Made by a program: the position numbers and the translations under genes. From contig JBLHKS010000061.1 in the NCBI GenBank assembly GCA_047620505.1, positions 1-34,423 on the forward strand: DNA of 34,423 nt, written 5' to 3'. The DNA comes from JBLHKS01 sp047620505. Lineage in GTDB: Bacteria > Verrucomicrobiota > Verrucomicrobiia > Verrucomicrobiales > DEV007. Positions within the stretch are counted from its first letter, which is position 1; each line of letters opens with the position of its first letter. Positions 8,861 through 17,088 of this stretch are shown piece by piece. The notes under the pieces are model-generated. The model was not told where the DNA came from. It did not search any database and worked only from the letters and a program-made list of their open reading frames with translations.

Positions 8861-10096
8861 ATGCAGTTTTTCTTGCCGGACAGCCATGATTTGATCGATC
8901 CGACTTTCGATTTCGAAACCGAGATCGGAGCAGGCAAGCGCGATCGCCAGACGCATGATCGTTACGCGCACGAAGTTCTGAACCCGACTCCGATCGACGG
9001 CGTTCTGATTTCCAAAGCGATCGTCGACGGCGAAAAGAAAGACCGCCGCTACCAGCCTCACGACGTCGCCCGCCTGAAAACCGAGGGAGCACGCAAGTTT
9101 CTTCGTTTCGATCGTTATGATCATACGAAGCATCTGAAAACAATGGGTGACTGTGGATCGTTCACGTATATCGATCAACCCGAGCCGCCGTTCTCGCCTT
9201 CGCAGGTTACAGAATTCTACGACGCTTGCCGTTTTGATTTCGGAATCTCGCTGGACCACGTGATTCTCGGCTACCAGCCAGCAGCTGCTGAATCTGAAAT
9301 CCCGAAAGAGTGGCGGCGGCGCTTCGAATTAACGTTGGAACTCGCTCGCGAATTCTATGAAATCCAAAAATCCAGCCGACCTCGGTTTCGCTCTCTCGGT
9401 GCAGCCCAGGGCTGGAGTCCGGCGACCTACGCGCAGGCTGTGCGCGAGCTGCAGAAGATTGGCTATCGCTACATCGCCATCGGCGGATTCGTGCCGCTGA
9501 AAACACCAGAAATTCTGGCGTGCCTGGAGGCCGTTTCTGAGGTTCGGCGTCAAGACACGAAGCTTCATCTGCTCGGAGTGACGCGTTGTCGGGAAATTCC
9601 GGCTTTTCAAAGATTCGGCGCAGCGAGCTTCGACAGCACGTCGCCGTTGCGCCAAGCGTTCATGGATCGGCGCGACAATTTCCACACGGTGGAGCGGACC
9701 TATCCCGCGATCCGGATTCCTCAAGTCGACAAAAATCTAAAGCTGCGACGCCGGATCAAAACTGGCGAAGTCGATGAGAAAAAGGCGCGAAAACTGGAGC
9801 GCCAAGCTCTCGAGACCGTCTATGCGAGCGCTAACCGTGCGGCCTCGCCCGAAGATGCTCTATCGGCGATCGCTAAGTACGAAAACCTCTGCGGCGGGGC
9901 CAGTCCAAAATCATTGACCGTCCGCTACCTTGAAACGCTCGCTCATCGCCCTTGGGAAAATTGCCCCTGCGTGATGTGCCAGGAACTCGGCGTCGACGTC
10001 GTGCTCTTCCGCGGCTCACAGCGAAACTATCGCCGCGGATTTCACAACATGCACGTTCTCCGCCAGCGGTTGACTCTGGCAGAGAACAGTGGTTAA
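8861..10096 (+). CDS. dpdA: DpdA-type tRNA-guanine transglycosylase-like protein
   Basis: The product is 411 residues and resembles DpdA, the TGT paralogue that swaps guanine for preQ0 in DNA in 7-deazapurine DNA modification systems. Visible family features: FFLPDSHDLIDPTFDFET at the start, DGVLISKAIVDG, the first catalytic Asp in MGDCGSF (D97), base-recognition Asp in SLDHVILG (D132), AQGWSP, the GG loop in IAIGGFVPLKTPEILA (208-220), and the nucleophile region SFDSTSPLRQAF (D258). The TGT zinc site is present near the C-terminus: C368-x-C370-x2-C373 and H395 in FHNMH. The gene stands alone between a membrane protein and a DUF3500 gene. No dpdB, dpdC, restriction gene or preQ0 synthesis gene is in the window, so its partners, if any, are elsewhere. 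A tRNA role is the alternative, but the sequence is closer to DpdA than to Tgt. Confidence 0.88.
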   Translation: MQFFLPDSHDLIDPTFDFETEIGAGKRDRQTHDRYAHEVLNPTPIDGVLISKAIVDGEKKDRRYQPHDVARLKTEGARKFLRFDRYDHTKHLKTMGDCGSFTYIDQPEPPFSPSQVTEFYDACRFDFGISLDHVILGYQPAAAESEIPKEWRRRFELTLELAREFYEIQKSSRPRFRSLGAAQGWSPATYAQAVRELQKIGYRYIAIGGFVPLKTPEILACLEAVSEVRRQDTKLHLLGVTRCREIPAFQRFGAASFDSTSPLRQAFMDRRDNFHTVERTYPAIRIPQVDKNLKLRRRIKTGEVDEKKARKLERQALETVYASANRAASPEDALSAIAKYENLCGGASPKSLTVRYLETLAHRPWENCPCVMCQELGVDVVLFRGSQRNYRRGFHNMHVLRQRLTLAENSG

Positions 10097-10100
10097 AAGC

Positions 10101-11111
10101 TTACTCGCCAGCGTGCGCCTGCTTGAGATGCTCGCGAAGCATATCGCGTCCGAAATCATCGCCAAACTTACGCCAGGCCGCGTGTGGGTGAAGCGCCTCG
10201 TTCTGAGTATTGCAATATTCCAGAATCCAGGTTTTGCCTTGCACATAATAGTAGTGGCCTTCGCCGAATTCAAAACCGCCGGCCCAAGCGAACTTCACCG
10301 CGTCGATTTCGGCTTTCACGACTTTGCGCTCTTCGGCAGCTAAGGTCGGATGATGATTGTTGAGGTACTCGTCGATCAACGCCCAGAGCTGCTTCTGCTG
10401 CCCTTCGTTTAGCTCGCCGTAAGGAATCCCTTTGTCTTCAAGCGCTCCAACTTTCGGCAGGTCTTTCGTCAAAATGTCCTTCGGCGCAGCCTCTGCGATC
10501 ACAGCCTTCTTTTTCTGATCGGCGCTGAGCGATTTGACGAGCTCACGAGCGAGATCTTCCTCGCCAGCGAGGACGCGAAGCCCCTTGCGCTTGCCTTCTT
10601 TCACGACGCCCGGATTCGATGCCCAGAACGCCGGCGTTTCCGCGATCAGCTCCCCTTTCACCATCGTGAAATTCAGCGAGAGGTGGTGCCCCTCGAAACG
10701 CCAGCCCCAAGTTCCTTTCGGATCGGGCTTGCCGAAAATCCAGACGTGATAGTCTTCGGGATCACGCTTAGGAGCGTGGTTTTCCAACTCCCAGAGAAGA
10801 TGCTCAAGGCTCATAATCTGGATCGCTTTGAGATAACCGGTGTGGCTCAGGCCCGTGCTGAGCAGGCCGTGCGCCAGCAGCTGCTGGTCCGGATCCATGT
10901 CCTTAATTGCAAGGCCTTTGCGCCCGATCGGAATGTAATGCCAGTTCACGCGCTCTTCGTCATCGAGTTCGAACGTCGCCGCCTCCGTCTTTTCGTCGTC
11001 GAGGCTATTCAGGAAATCTTTCGCCGCCGCCGCCATCAAATCGCCGACTTCGTGGGCGCGTGCGCTCGCCGCGAGGGCCAGCATTGTGAGAACTGTCAGG
11101 GTCTTTCGCAT
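10101..11111 (-). CDS. DUF3500 family secreted protein
   Basis: The product is 336 residues and starts MRKTLTVLTMLALAASARAH, a signal peptide. The open frame runs 60 codons further up, over the divergent promoter region, and I reject that part. DUF3500 features are present: WHYIPIGRKGLAIKDMDPDQ, LLSTGLSHTGYLKA, WGWRFEGHHLSLNFTMV and WILEYCNTQNEALHPHAAWR. The family is widespread in planctomycetes, Verrucomicrobiota and Bacteroidota; its function is unknown. It ends 4 bases from the convergent dpdA-like gene and is divergent from a sulfatase with 94 bases between starts. Confidence 0.9.
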   Translation of the reverse strand: MRKTLTVLTMLALAASARAHEVGDLMAAAAKDFLNSLDDEKTEAATFELDDEERVNWHYIPIGRKGLAIKDMDPDQQLLAHGLLSTGLSHTGYLKAIQIMSLEHLLWELENHAPKRDPEDYHVWIFGKPDPKGTWGWRFEGHHLSLNFTMVKGELIAETPAFWASNPGVVKEGKRKGLRVLAGEEDLARELVKSLSADQKKKAVIAEAAPKDILTKDLPKVGALEDKGIPYGELNEGQQKQLWALIDEYLNNHHPTLAAEERKVVKAEIDAVKFAWAGGFEFGEGHYYYVQGKTWILEYCNTQNEALHPHAAWRKFGDDFGRDMLREHLKQAHAGE

Positions 11112-11205
11112 GGGCGAACCACAAACGCGAAAAACCCGGCGTGCAACGAAAAATCGAATGGCAAATGGCGGTTGTCCTGGACCTGATTTTTGGGTATCGA
11201 CCGGG

Positions 11206-12747
11206 ATGCACCGCTTTCTCGCCTGTCTCGCCCTGATTTTCGTCTCAGCAGCTGCTGCTGCCGACGGGAAGCCGCGCAACGTGATCCTCATCCTGATCGA
11301 CGACCAGCGCTACGACGCGCTCGGCTACCTCGACCATCCATTTCTCGAAACGCCGAACCTCGATCGGATGGCCGGAAACGGGGTGCATTTTGAGAACGCG
11401 TTCGTCACAACTTCACTCTGTTCACCGAGCCGAGCTTCGCTCATAACTGGCCTCTACGCGCACAACCATCGTGTTGTGGATAATTATCATCCGGTGGACG
11501 ACGATCTGACGTTTTTTCCTCAGCTGATGCAGAAATCGGGCTACGAAACCGCCTTCGTTGGGAAATGGCACATGGGCGATACCGAAGATCCGCAACGTGG
11601 GTTCGATCATTGGGTCAGCTTTAAAGGCCAGGGAATTTATTGGCCTCACGAGACCGGATTAAAGGTAAAAGGCCGGTACGTCCCTCAAGCCTACAAGAGT
11701 GGAATCAATGTTAACGGCGAGCAGGTCGATCAAAAGGGCTACATCACGGATGAGCTGACCGACTACGCCTTGGATTGGCTCGGCAATCGAGAAGGCAAAA
11801 GCGAAAAGCCCTATTTTCTGTATCTCTCGCACAAAGCAGTTCACGCGGACTTTCTTCCGCCAAATCGATACGCTTATCGCTATGATGATAAGGAAGTTCC
11901 GAAGCCGAAAACCTGGGCAGACGACCCCGACGGCTTCACCGACGTTCCGATGTGGGTCAAGAATCAACGCAACAGTCGCCACGGCGTCGAATTCGCCTAC
12001 TACACAGAATTGGACCTCGCTAATTATTATCGGCGCTATTGCGAAGCTCTCGTGGCAGTCGACGACAGCGTTGGACGAGTTCTGGAGCACCTCGAAGAAG
12101 CAGGTGAGCTTGAAGACACGGTGATTCTCTACATGGGAGACAACGGATTTATGTTTGGCGAGCACGGCTTAATCGATAAACGTTGCGCCTACGAAGAATC
12201 CGTTCGCGTTCCGATGATCATGCACTGCCCGTCGCTGCTTCCGAAGGGTTCGACCGTTGACGAAGTCGTCGCAAATATCGATGTCGGCCCGACTCTGCTG
12301 GAAGCGGCTGGAATCGCGACCCCGGAAGTCATGGATGGGCGCAGTTTTCTCCCTATCGCCAAGGGCGAAGAAATCTCTGATTGGCGCGATTATCTTCTCT
12401 ACGAATATTACTGGGAGCGAAATTACCCGCAAACTCCAACGATGCACGCGCTGATCGGCAAGCGCTGGAAATATATTCGCTATCACGGAATCTGGGACAC
12501 CGATGAACTCTACGATCTTGAGAGCGACCCGAAAGAAACTACGAACCTCTGGTCAAAAGAAGATCAGCAAGAACGCGTCGCAGAGTTAAATGCAAAGCTG
12601 TTCGAAGAGCTGGAGGGCTCAAACGGAATGGACTTGCCCCTTCTGCCGGATAAAGGAACCAAATTCTACCATCGCAAAACCGACGGTTCAAAAGGGGCAC
12701 CGTTTCCAAGTTGGTTTTATCGTGAGGCTGGAACCAGCGGCAAATGA
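11206..12747 (+). CDS. Secreted sulfatase (S1 family)
   Basis: The product is 513 residues. The start at 11206 gives signal peptide MHRFLACLALIFVSAAAAA; the frame is open further up but without a leader. After it comes NVILILIDDQRYDALGY with the metal-binding Asp pair, and the formylglycine motif C-S-P-S-R at 72-76 (TTSLCSPSRASLITG). GYETAFVGKWHMG and MGDNGFMFGEHG (metal-binding Asp-Asn) complete the S1 core, and the C-terminal YLLYEYYWERNYPQTPTMH resembles N-sulfoglucosamine/iduronate-type sulfatases. Activity needs a formylglycine-generating enzyme, not seen in the window. The likely role is desulfation of a sulfated polysaccharide in the periplasm or outside. Confidence 0.93.
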   Translation: MHRFLACLALIFVSAAAAADGKPRNVILILIDDQRYDALGYLDHPFLETPNLDRMAGNGVHFENAFVTTSLCSPSRASLITGLYAHNHRVVDNYHPVDDDLTFFPQLMQKSGYETAFVGKWHMGDTEDPQRGFDHWVSFKGQGIYWPHETGLKVKGRYVPQAYKSGINVNGEQVDQKGYITDELTDYALDWLGNREGKSEKPYFLYLSHKAVHADFLPPNRYAYRYDDKEVPKPKTWADDPDGFTDVPMWVKNQRNSRHGVEFAYYTELDLANYYRRYCEALVAVDDSVGRVLEHLEEAGELEDTVILYMGDNGFMFGEHGLIDKRCAYEESVRVPMIMHCPSLLPKGSTVDEVVANIDVGPTLLEAAGIATPEVMDGRSFLPIAKGEEISDWRDYLLYEYYWERNYPQTPTMHALIGKRWKYIRYHGIWDTDELYDLESDPKETTNLWSKEDQQERVAELNAKLFEELEGSNGMDLPLLPDKGTKFYHRKTDGSKGAPFPSWFYREAGTSGK

Positions 12748-12753
12748 GGTCGA

Positions 12754-13962
12754 TTACAAATCGTCACTGATTTCAATTTTCACGTTGAATCCTTTCCAAC
12801 GCGCAACCAGCTCTGCCGCGAGTTCGTCCGCCGTCCGTCCGCGCATCAAGTGAGTTTTAGCCGCTTCGTGTCCGGGTGCGCCCCTGCGAATCGCATCGAG
12901 ATACTCGGCCAGATGCGCGCCTGCTTTTTCACTGCTCTGGTGCAGGAAAAAGTAGGTCAACAGTGCAGCCGAATTGTAATTCAAAATCGGCGTTTCGCGC
13001 TTTAGCGATTGCTGCCATTCCTGCTCAGACATCGCCATAATTTTCGCCGGGTGCAGCATCGGAATCCGATTTGGGTCTTCATCAAAACGCCACTTGTTGA
13101 CGTAGGCCTGCATTCGCAGATTCAGTTCATCAAAAGTGTATTTTCCATCTTCGTAACCGACCGCGCCGAGGTATTCAGCAAAACCTTCCCTCAGCCACAT
13201 CGGCAGATGGCGCAGCCAATCATGCATGACCTGATGAGTGATCTCGTGTCGAAGCAGGTACTCATTTTTCAACACATCGAGATCGAGTTCGCCTTGTTCA
13301 TCGCGCTCGCCGACATTTTCCAATGAGATAAGCGTGCGGCCGAGCCAAGATATGTAAGTTCCACTTGTTCCCGTTGGTCCGCCAGCACGAGCATAGTCGT
13401 TCGGCGCATCAAACAGCTGAACAACCAGTCGATCGGAACGGCTTCGAAGCGACGGCTGGCGGCGTCTTCCGTGATTTGGGTCAGCTGCGAGGCCCAACGG
13501 CAAAGTTTTCACCGCAGTCCGCGTAGCCTCGAAAATGCTTGCGACTTCGCGGGAGAAACGGTCGGGAAGTTTCACATCCGATTGCAGTTCAAAATTCGCG
13601 CTGCGATAAACGAATACGCGAGATTCCGGGCTCTGTTCGACCTTCTCAACTTCAGCCAAACCCGCGCCGAGAGTTTGGGGCCACGGCGGCGGTCTCTCTG
13701 GATCAATCCAAGGCGCATCCCGATTTTCTTCGCGCCACTTTTTGAGCCAGGCTTGATCATCATCGCCAAGTTGCTTGATCTGGATCGCGCCCTTTTTTCC
13801 TTCCTCGTTCACAATCGTGAACCAGTTGAGATCGCTCGCTACGACAGCGCCTTCAACGGTCCGGCCATTCGCATCTGTCCAAACTCGATAGTCCTGAGCA
13901 GCTGCTGAAGACAGAGCCAGCGCTAGACAACCAAAAATCCCTTTTGCCAATCGCGTTTTCAT
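12754..13962 (-). CDS. Secreted SHD1-domain zinc metallopeptidase (gluzincin-like)
   Basis: The product is 402 residues. A signal peptide (MKTRLAKGIFGCLALALSSA) is followed by a small SHD1-like module at about 24-77 (YRVWTDANGRTVEGAVV ... LGDDDQAWLKKW), common in PVC secreted proteins. A peptidase-like part has H239-E-x-x-H243 (RHEITHQ) and E263 in REGFAEYLG, the spacing expected for a gluzincin zinc site. The start codon overlaps the stop of the upstream macro-domain gene (shared ATGA), so the two are translationally coupled. The sulfatase is convergent 6 bases away. The substrate is unknown. Confidence 0.85.
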   Translation of the reverse strand: MKTRLAKGIFGCLALALSSAAAQDYRVWTDANGRTVEGAVVASDLNWFTIVNEEGKKGAIQIKQLGDDDQAWLKKWREENRDAPWIDPERPPPWPQTLGAGLAEVEKVEQSPESRVFVYRSANFELQSDVKLPDRFSREVASIFEATRTAVKTLPLGLAADPNHGRRRQPSLRSRSDRLVVQLFDAPNDYARAGGPTGTSGTYISWLGRTLISLENVGERDEQGELDLDVLKNEYLLRHEITHQVMHDWLRHLPMWLREGFAEYLGAVGYEDGKYTFDELNLRMQAYVNKWRFDEDPNRIPMLHPAKIMAMSEQEWQQSLKRETPILNYNSAALLTYFFLHQSSEKAGAHLAEYLDAIRRGAPGHEAAKTHLMRGRTADELAAELVARWKGFNVKIEISDDL

Positions 13963-14480
13963 CGAACTCCTTCGAACTGTCTCCGATATTCAGCTTCAAC
14001 ATCCGTCCCGAAACAACAGAAAATCACCCGACTCGGAAGTGAGTTCACTTCCAAGCTCGCCCGGGTTTCTTGAAGCGCGATTTTAACAGCCTTGTCGAGC
14101 GGGTAACCAAAAATTCCGCAGCTGATCGCCGGAAAAGCGATCGACTCGACTCCATTCTCGGCCGCGACTTTGCAGGAATTTCGATAGCATTCTGCTAACA
14201 ATTCAGGCTCCCCTCTTTCCCCGTCCTGCCAAACCGGCCCGGCAGTGTGGATCACAAATTTTGGCGGCAATCGATAACCTCCAGTAATTTTCGCTTCACC
14301 GGTTTTGCAGCCGTTCAGCATCCGGCATTCCGCGACAAGTTCCGGTCCCGCCGCTCGGTGAATCGCCCCATCCACGCCTCCACCGCCGAGCAGAGACGAG
14401 TTCGCCGCGTTCACAATCGCATCAACCTCAAGCTTCGTGATGTCTCCATAAATGATTTCGATGTTTTCGTCCGGATTCAT
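13959..14480 (-). CDS. Macro domain protein, likely O-acetyl-ADP-ribose / ADP-ribosyl hydrolase
   Basis: The product is 173 residues, a stand-alone macro domain. Visible: IEIIYGDITKLEVDAIVNAA, the loop NSSLLGGGGVDGAIHRAAG, HTAGPVW, and FPAISCGIFGYPLDKA, all typical of the MacroD/YmdB group that removes ADP-ribose from proteins or O-acetyl-ADP-ribose. The start is set at 14480 (MNPDENIEII); ten further codons are open upstream. It overlaps the metallopeptidase start by 4 bases. The pairing of a cytoplasmic macro domain with an exported peptidase is odd and has no obvious joint pathway. Confidence 0.92.
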   Translation of the reverse strand: MNPDENIEIIYGDITKLEVDAIVNAANSSLLGGGGVDGAIHRAAGPELVAECRMLNGCKTGEAKITGGYRLPPKFVIHTAGPVWQDGERGEPELLAECYRNSCKVAAENGVESIAFPAISCGIFGYPLDKAVKIALQETRASLEVNSLPSRVIFCCFGTDVEAEYRRQFEGVR

Positions 14481-14539
14481 GATTGATTGGCTTTGCGGTT
14501 CGAAGAACAATACTCGACTGGTGCTTTTTCACCCTCTAA

Positions 14540-15178
14540 ATGAGTAATCCAGCCGTATTCGAGATCAACGAAGTTGTCGTACGGCTCGGCGATTCCAAAA
14601 CGATCGGACCACTCAACCTTCAAGTTGCCGAAGGTGAAAAAGTTGTGATCCGTGGAAAATCCGGATCGGGAAAAACGACGATGCTTCGTCTATTGTTAGG
14701 ATTTCTACAGCCGAATTCAGGTGAAGCTCGATTTCGTGGAGAGAAACTCGAAGCTCCGATCGCGTGGAAACTTCGCAAAGAATTGGCTTACGTGAACCAG
14801 GCTCCTGATTCCGACTCCGCCACGGTTGAGGACGCCCTGCTCCGGCTTTGCCCAAGCGTTCGACTTCCAGATCAAAACCAGCAGCTGCTGGAAGCACTTT
14901 CGGCGTTCGACCTCCCGGAATCCTCGCTTGTCCAAACTCTGGCCGACCTTTCCGGTGGCGAAAAACATCGCGTAGCCCTCGCTGCGGCTACCCTTCTTGA
15001 TCGTCAGATTTTTCTGCTGGATGAACCGACCGCAGCGCTCGACGAAGCCAACAAAGAACGCGTCGCCCGATATTTTCTGCGTGACCGACCGGATTGGACG
15101 GTGGTCGTGATTTCTCACGACGAGGTCTGGAGTCAGGCCGATTTTGCAACCCTGATCGAACTCAATGGGAGCGCCTGA
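14540..15178 (+). CDS. fetA: ABC transporter ATP-binding protein, FetA/YbbL type
   Basis: The product is 212 residues with Walker A GKSGSGKTT (about 38-46), a Q-loop in AYVNQAPDSD, signature LSGGEKHRVALA, Walker B IFLLDEPTAALDE and the switch His in VVISHDEVW. The gene overlaps the following permease by 14 bases. The permease is of the FetB (UPF0014) family, which marks this as a FetAB-like exporter; E. coli FetAB is linked to iron homeostasis and peroxide resistance. The symbol is given by pairing, since ATPase sequence alone does not fix the substrate. Confidence 0.88.
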   Translation: MSNPAVFEINEVVVRLGDSKTIGPLNLQVAEGEKVVIRGKSGSGKTTMLRLLLGFLQPNSGEARFRGEKLEAPIAWKLRKELAYVNQAPDSDSATVEDALLRLCPSVRLPDQNQQLLEALSAFDLPESSLVQTLADLSGGEKHRVALAAATLLDRQIFLLDEPTAALDEANKERVARYFLRDRPDWTVVVISHDEVWSQADFATLIELNGSA

Positions 15179-15956
15179 CATATCCATCTGGTCCCTCGTC
15201 GCCGCGTTCGGGCTCCTCGCGATTCCGATTCTCGTCAGCCTCTGGCTTCGCCTCGGCATCGTCGCTGAATCCGTAATTTCCCTCCTTCGAATGGCGGCTC
15301 AGCTCACAGCGGCAGGCTTTCTCCTCAGCAAACTCTTCGAATACGACCGCGCCTGGCTAAATTTGATTTGGTTAGCCGTGATGATGCTCGTCGCCTCCCT
15401 GACAACCGTTCAGAAAAGCCAACTGCGACTCAACCGTATCCTCGTTCCGGTTTGCGTCGCAACATTCAGCGCAACGCTCGCGATCACACTTTACTTCAAC
15501 GCATTCGTCGTCCGGATCGAAAACCTCTTTGCCGCCCGCTACGCCGTCGTGATCGGCGGGATGATTCTGGGCAACGTCCTCGCCGGAAACATCATCAGCC
15601 TCACCCACTTTTTCGCCTCCCTGAAAGATCGAGAGGAGCGATTTCTCTACTTTCTCGGCAACGGCGCGACGCTGAAGGACGCTCTTCTCCCCTTTTTCCG
15701 CGATGCGCTGATCCGCGCGCTCAGGCCGGCACTCGCCAGAATGGCGACGATGGGAATCGTTGCGCTACCCGGCATGATGACCGGCCAGATGCTCGGTGGG
15801 TCGAATCCCATGACTGCAATCAAGTATCAGATAGCAATCATGCTCGCGATCTTCTCGACACAAGTGCTTGGGATGACCCTCTCGATCATCTTCAGCTGCC
15901 GAATCGCATTCAACGAATACGGAGTGCTTCGACGCGAGATTTTCGTTAAGCGCTAA
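15165..15956 (+). CDS. fetB: ABC transporter permease, FetB/YbbM family
   Basis: The product is 263 residues, the usual size for UPF0014 (FetB). Family features: several membrane spans, an early LRLGIVAESVISLLRMAAQLT, VVIGGMILGNVLAGNIISL, the conserved ALIRALRPALARMATMGIVA and LPGMMTGQMLGGSNPMTAIKYQI. It overlaps fetA by 14 bases, so translation is coupled. The pair presumably exports iron or another metal ion from the cytoplasm. The next gene, rplI, is convergent. Confidence 0.93.
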   Translation: MGAPDISIWSLVAAFGLLAIPILVSLWLRLGIVAESVISLLRMAAQLTAAGFLLSKLFEYDRAWLNLIWLAVMMLVASLTTVQKSQLRLNRILVPVCVATFSATLAITLYFNAFVVRIENLFAARYAVVIGGMILGNVLAGNIISLTHFFASLKDREERFLYFLGNGATLKDALLPFFRDALIRALRPALARMATMGIVALPGMMTGQMLGGSNPMTAIKYQIAIMLAIFSTQVLGMTLSIIFSCRIAFNEYGVLRREIFVKR

Positions 15957-15980
15957 CAGAAACTCGCGAAGCGGGCGGAT

Positions 15981-16472
15981 TTACTCAGCTCCAGCGTCGT
16001 CCGCAGCCTTTTCACCGCCCTTGGCTTCAACCGTGAGGCGAAGATCGAACTCAACGTCCGCGTGCAGTTTGACGGGAATGTCGAACTTGCCGGTGCTCTT
16101 GATTGGCTTATCGAGCTTGATCGCGTGACGATCGATGTCGATTCCAGTTTTCTCTGCGACAGCTTTGACAAGATCATTGACGGTGATCGAACCGAACGCC
16201 TTGCCCTGCTCGCCAGTCGCGAGTTCGAGGACGAATTTCTGCCGCTTGATCTTGCTCGCCTGGGACTCGGCCTGAGCCATTTCCTCCGCTTCGCGGCGTC
16301 CACGAGCGATTTTCAGCGACTCGATGTTGCGGAGATTGCCTTTGGTCGCCTCGAAAGCTTTACCTTGAGGAAGCAGGAAATTGCGAGCGTATCCACGGCG
16401 CACTTTCACGACGTCTGCTTCAGCGCCGAGGTTTGTGATTTTTTCGCGTAAAATTACTTCTGTGTGGGCCAT
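15981..16472 (-). CDS. rplI: 50S ribosomal protein bL9
   Basis: The product is 163 residues. The N-terminal RNA-binding part shows EVILREKITNLGAEADVVKV and RRGYARNFLLPQGKA, the bL9 signature; a long connecting helix and a C-terminal domain (GKAFGSITVNDLVKAVAEK, KSTGKFDIPVKLHADVEFDL) follow. The start at 16472 gives MAHTEVILREK. In many bacteria rplI follows rpsF, ssb and rpsR; here a 365-base stretch without a clear gene lies upstream, so it is a single-gene unit in this genome. Confidence 0.97.
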   Translation of the reverse strand: MAHTEVILREKITNLGAEADVVKVRRGYARNFLLPQGKAFEATKGNLRNIESLKIARGRREAEEMAQAESQASKIKRQKFVLELATGEQGKAFGSITVNDLVKAVAEKTGIDIDRHAIKLDKPIKSTGKFDIPVKLHADVEFDLRLTVEAKGGEKAADDAGAE

Positions 16473-16837
16473 GATATTTGGGAAATTCAGGTTCTCTGAA
16501 AAGAGTCGGCCCATCTAGAGCCAATTGTTGGTACTGTCAAGGGGCTGGAACTCGGAAAATCTCAGCAGCTGCTGTCGAATCAGCCGTGCGGAAGGCGCTC
16601 GAAAAGATCGAGCAAGGCAAGTTTCAGCTACACCAGATCCCGACAATCAGAGCCGAAAGTAAATTGGCAGCAAAAATAGAACGCGGAGGCACGGCCATTT
16701 CCGCGAAGAAATGACGAAAACTGGCCCAAAGTATGCAGTTTGCGCCTCGTTTTGGAATACACCGCGTTTTCGGCTTGAGGAAGCCCCCTCCCGGAATTAA
16801 CTGATGAGCGATTGTGCTTGGCCAAAGCTTCAAAAAA
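16473..16837. other. Gene-poor stretch between rplI and tRNA-Gly
   Basis: These 365 bases should hold the rplI promoter (minus strand) and any tRNA promoter. A plus-strand frame at 16478-16714 (78 codons, ending KIERGGTAISAKK) has a lysine/glutamate-rich second half that looks somewhat protein-like, but it has no ribosome-binding site, no family and crosses the rplI leader; I do not call it. One exact copy of the iterated palindrome lies at 16564-16573. I see no clear terminator. Confidence 0.5.
16564..16573. repeat. Copy of the iterated palindrome AGCAGCTGCT (intergenic)
   Basis: The extended form CAGCAGCTGCTG spans 16563-16574. It lies in the stretch between rplI and tRNA-Gly, where no gene can be supported, so codon use does not explain it. 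Confidence 0.8.
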
Positions 16838-16911
16838 GCGGGCGTAGTTTAGTGGTAAAACGTGAGCTTCCCAAGCTTGAGTCGAGGGTTCGATTCCCTC
16901 CGCCCGTACCA
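16838..16911 (+). tRNA. tRNA-Gly (anticodon CCC)
   Basis: The 74-base sequence folds as a cloverleaf. The acceptor stem is GCGGGCG with CGCCCGT (a G-U at the first pair), the D-arm is GTTT-AGTGGTA-AAAC, the anticodon arm has loop TTCCCAA giving anticodon CCC, the variable loop is AGTC, and the T-arm is GAGGG-TTCGATT-CCCTC. The discriminator is A and CCA is encoded. The anticodon stem ends in two G-U pairs. It would read GGG glycine codons. No integrase or repeat of the tRNA end is visible nearby, so there is no sign of use as an attachment site. Confidence 0.95.
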
Positions 16912-17088
16912 GCGTTTCGGCCAAGAACCGAGCGAATCTGATTCCGCATCATGTCAAAGGCGACATCTTGCGATTGAGCCAACTTTTCGACATCAACCGT
17001 CGCTATCTTCTCGCCAATCGACTTCGATTCGGCCAGTTCCAAAAGCACATCGAATTGGACGCCGATCTACGAAAAAGCCAGCAGCTAT

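Noticed and set aside
16478..16714. 78-codon plus-strand frame between rplI and tRNA-Gly
   Set aside because: No ribosome-binding site, no recognisable family, and it starts inside the rplI leader region; kept only as a note on the gap.
16628..16924. Minus-strand frame across the tRNA-Gly gene with GIEPSTQAWEAHVLPLNYA
   Set aside because: This is the familiar false protein made by reading the antisense of a tRNA gene; the tRNA folds well on the plus strand.
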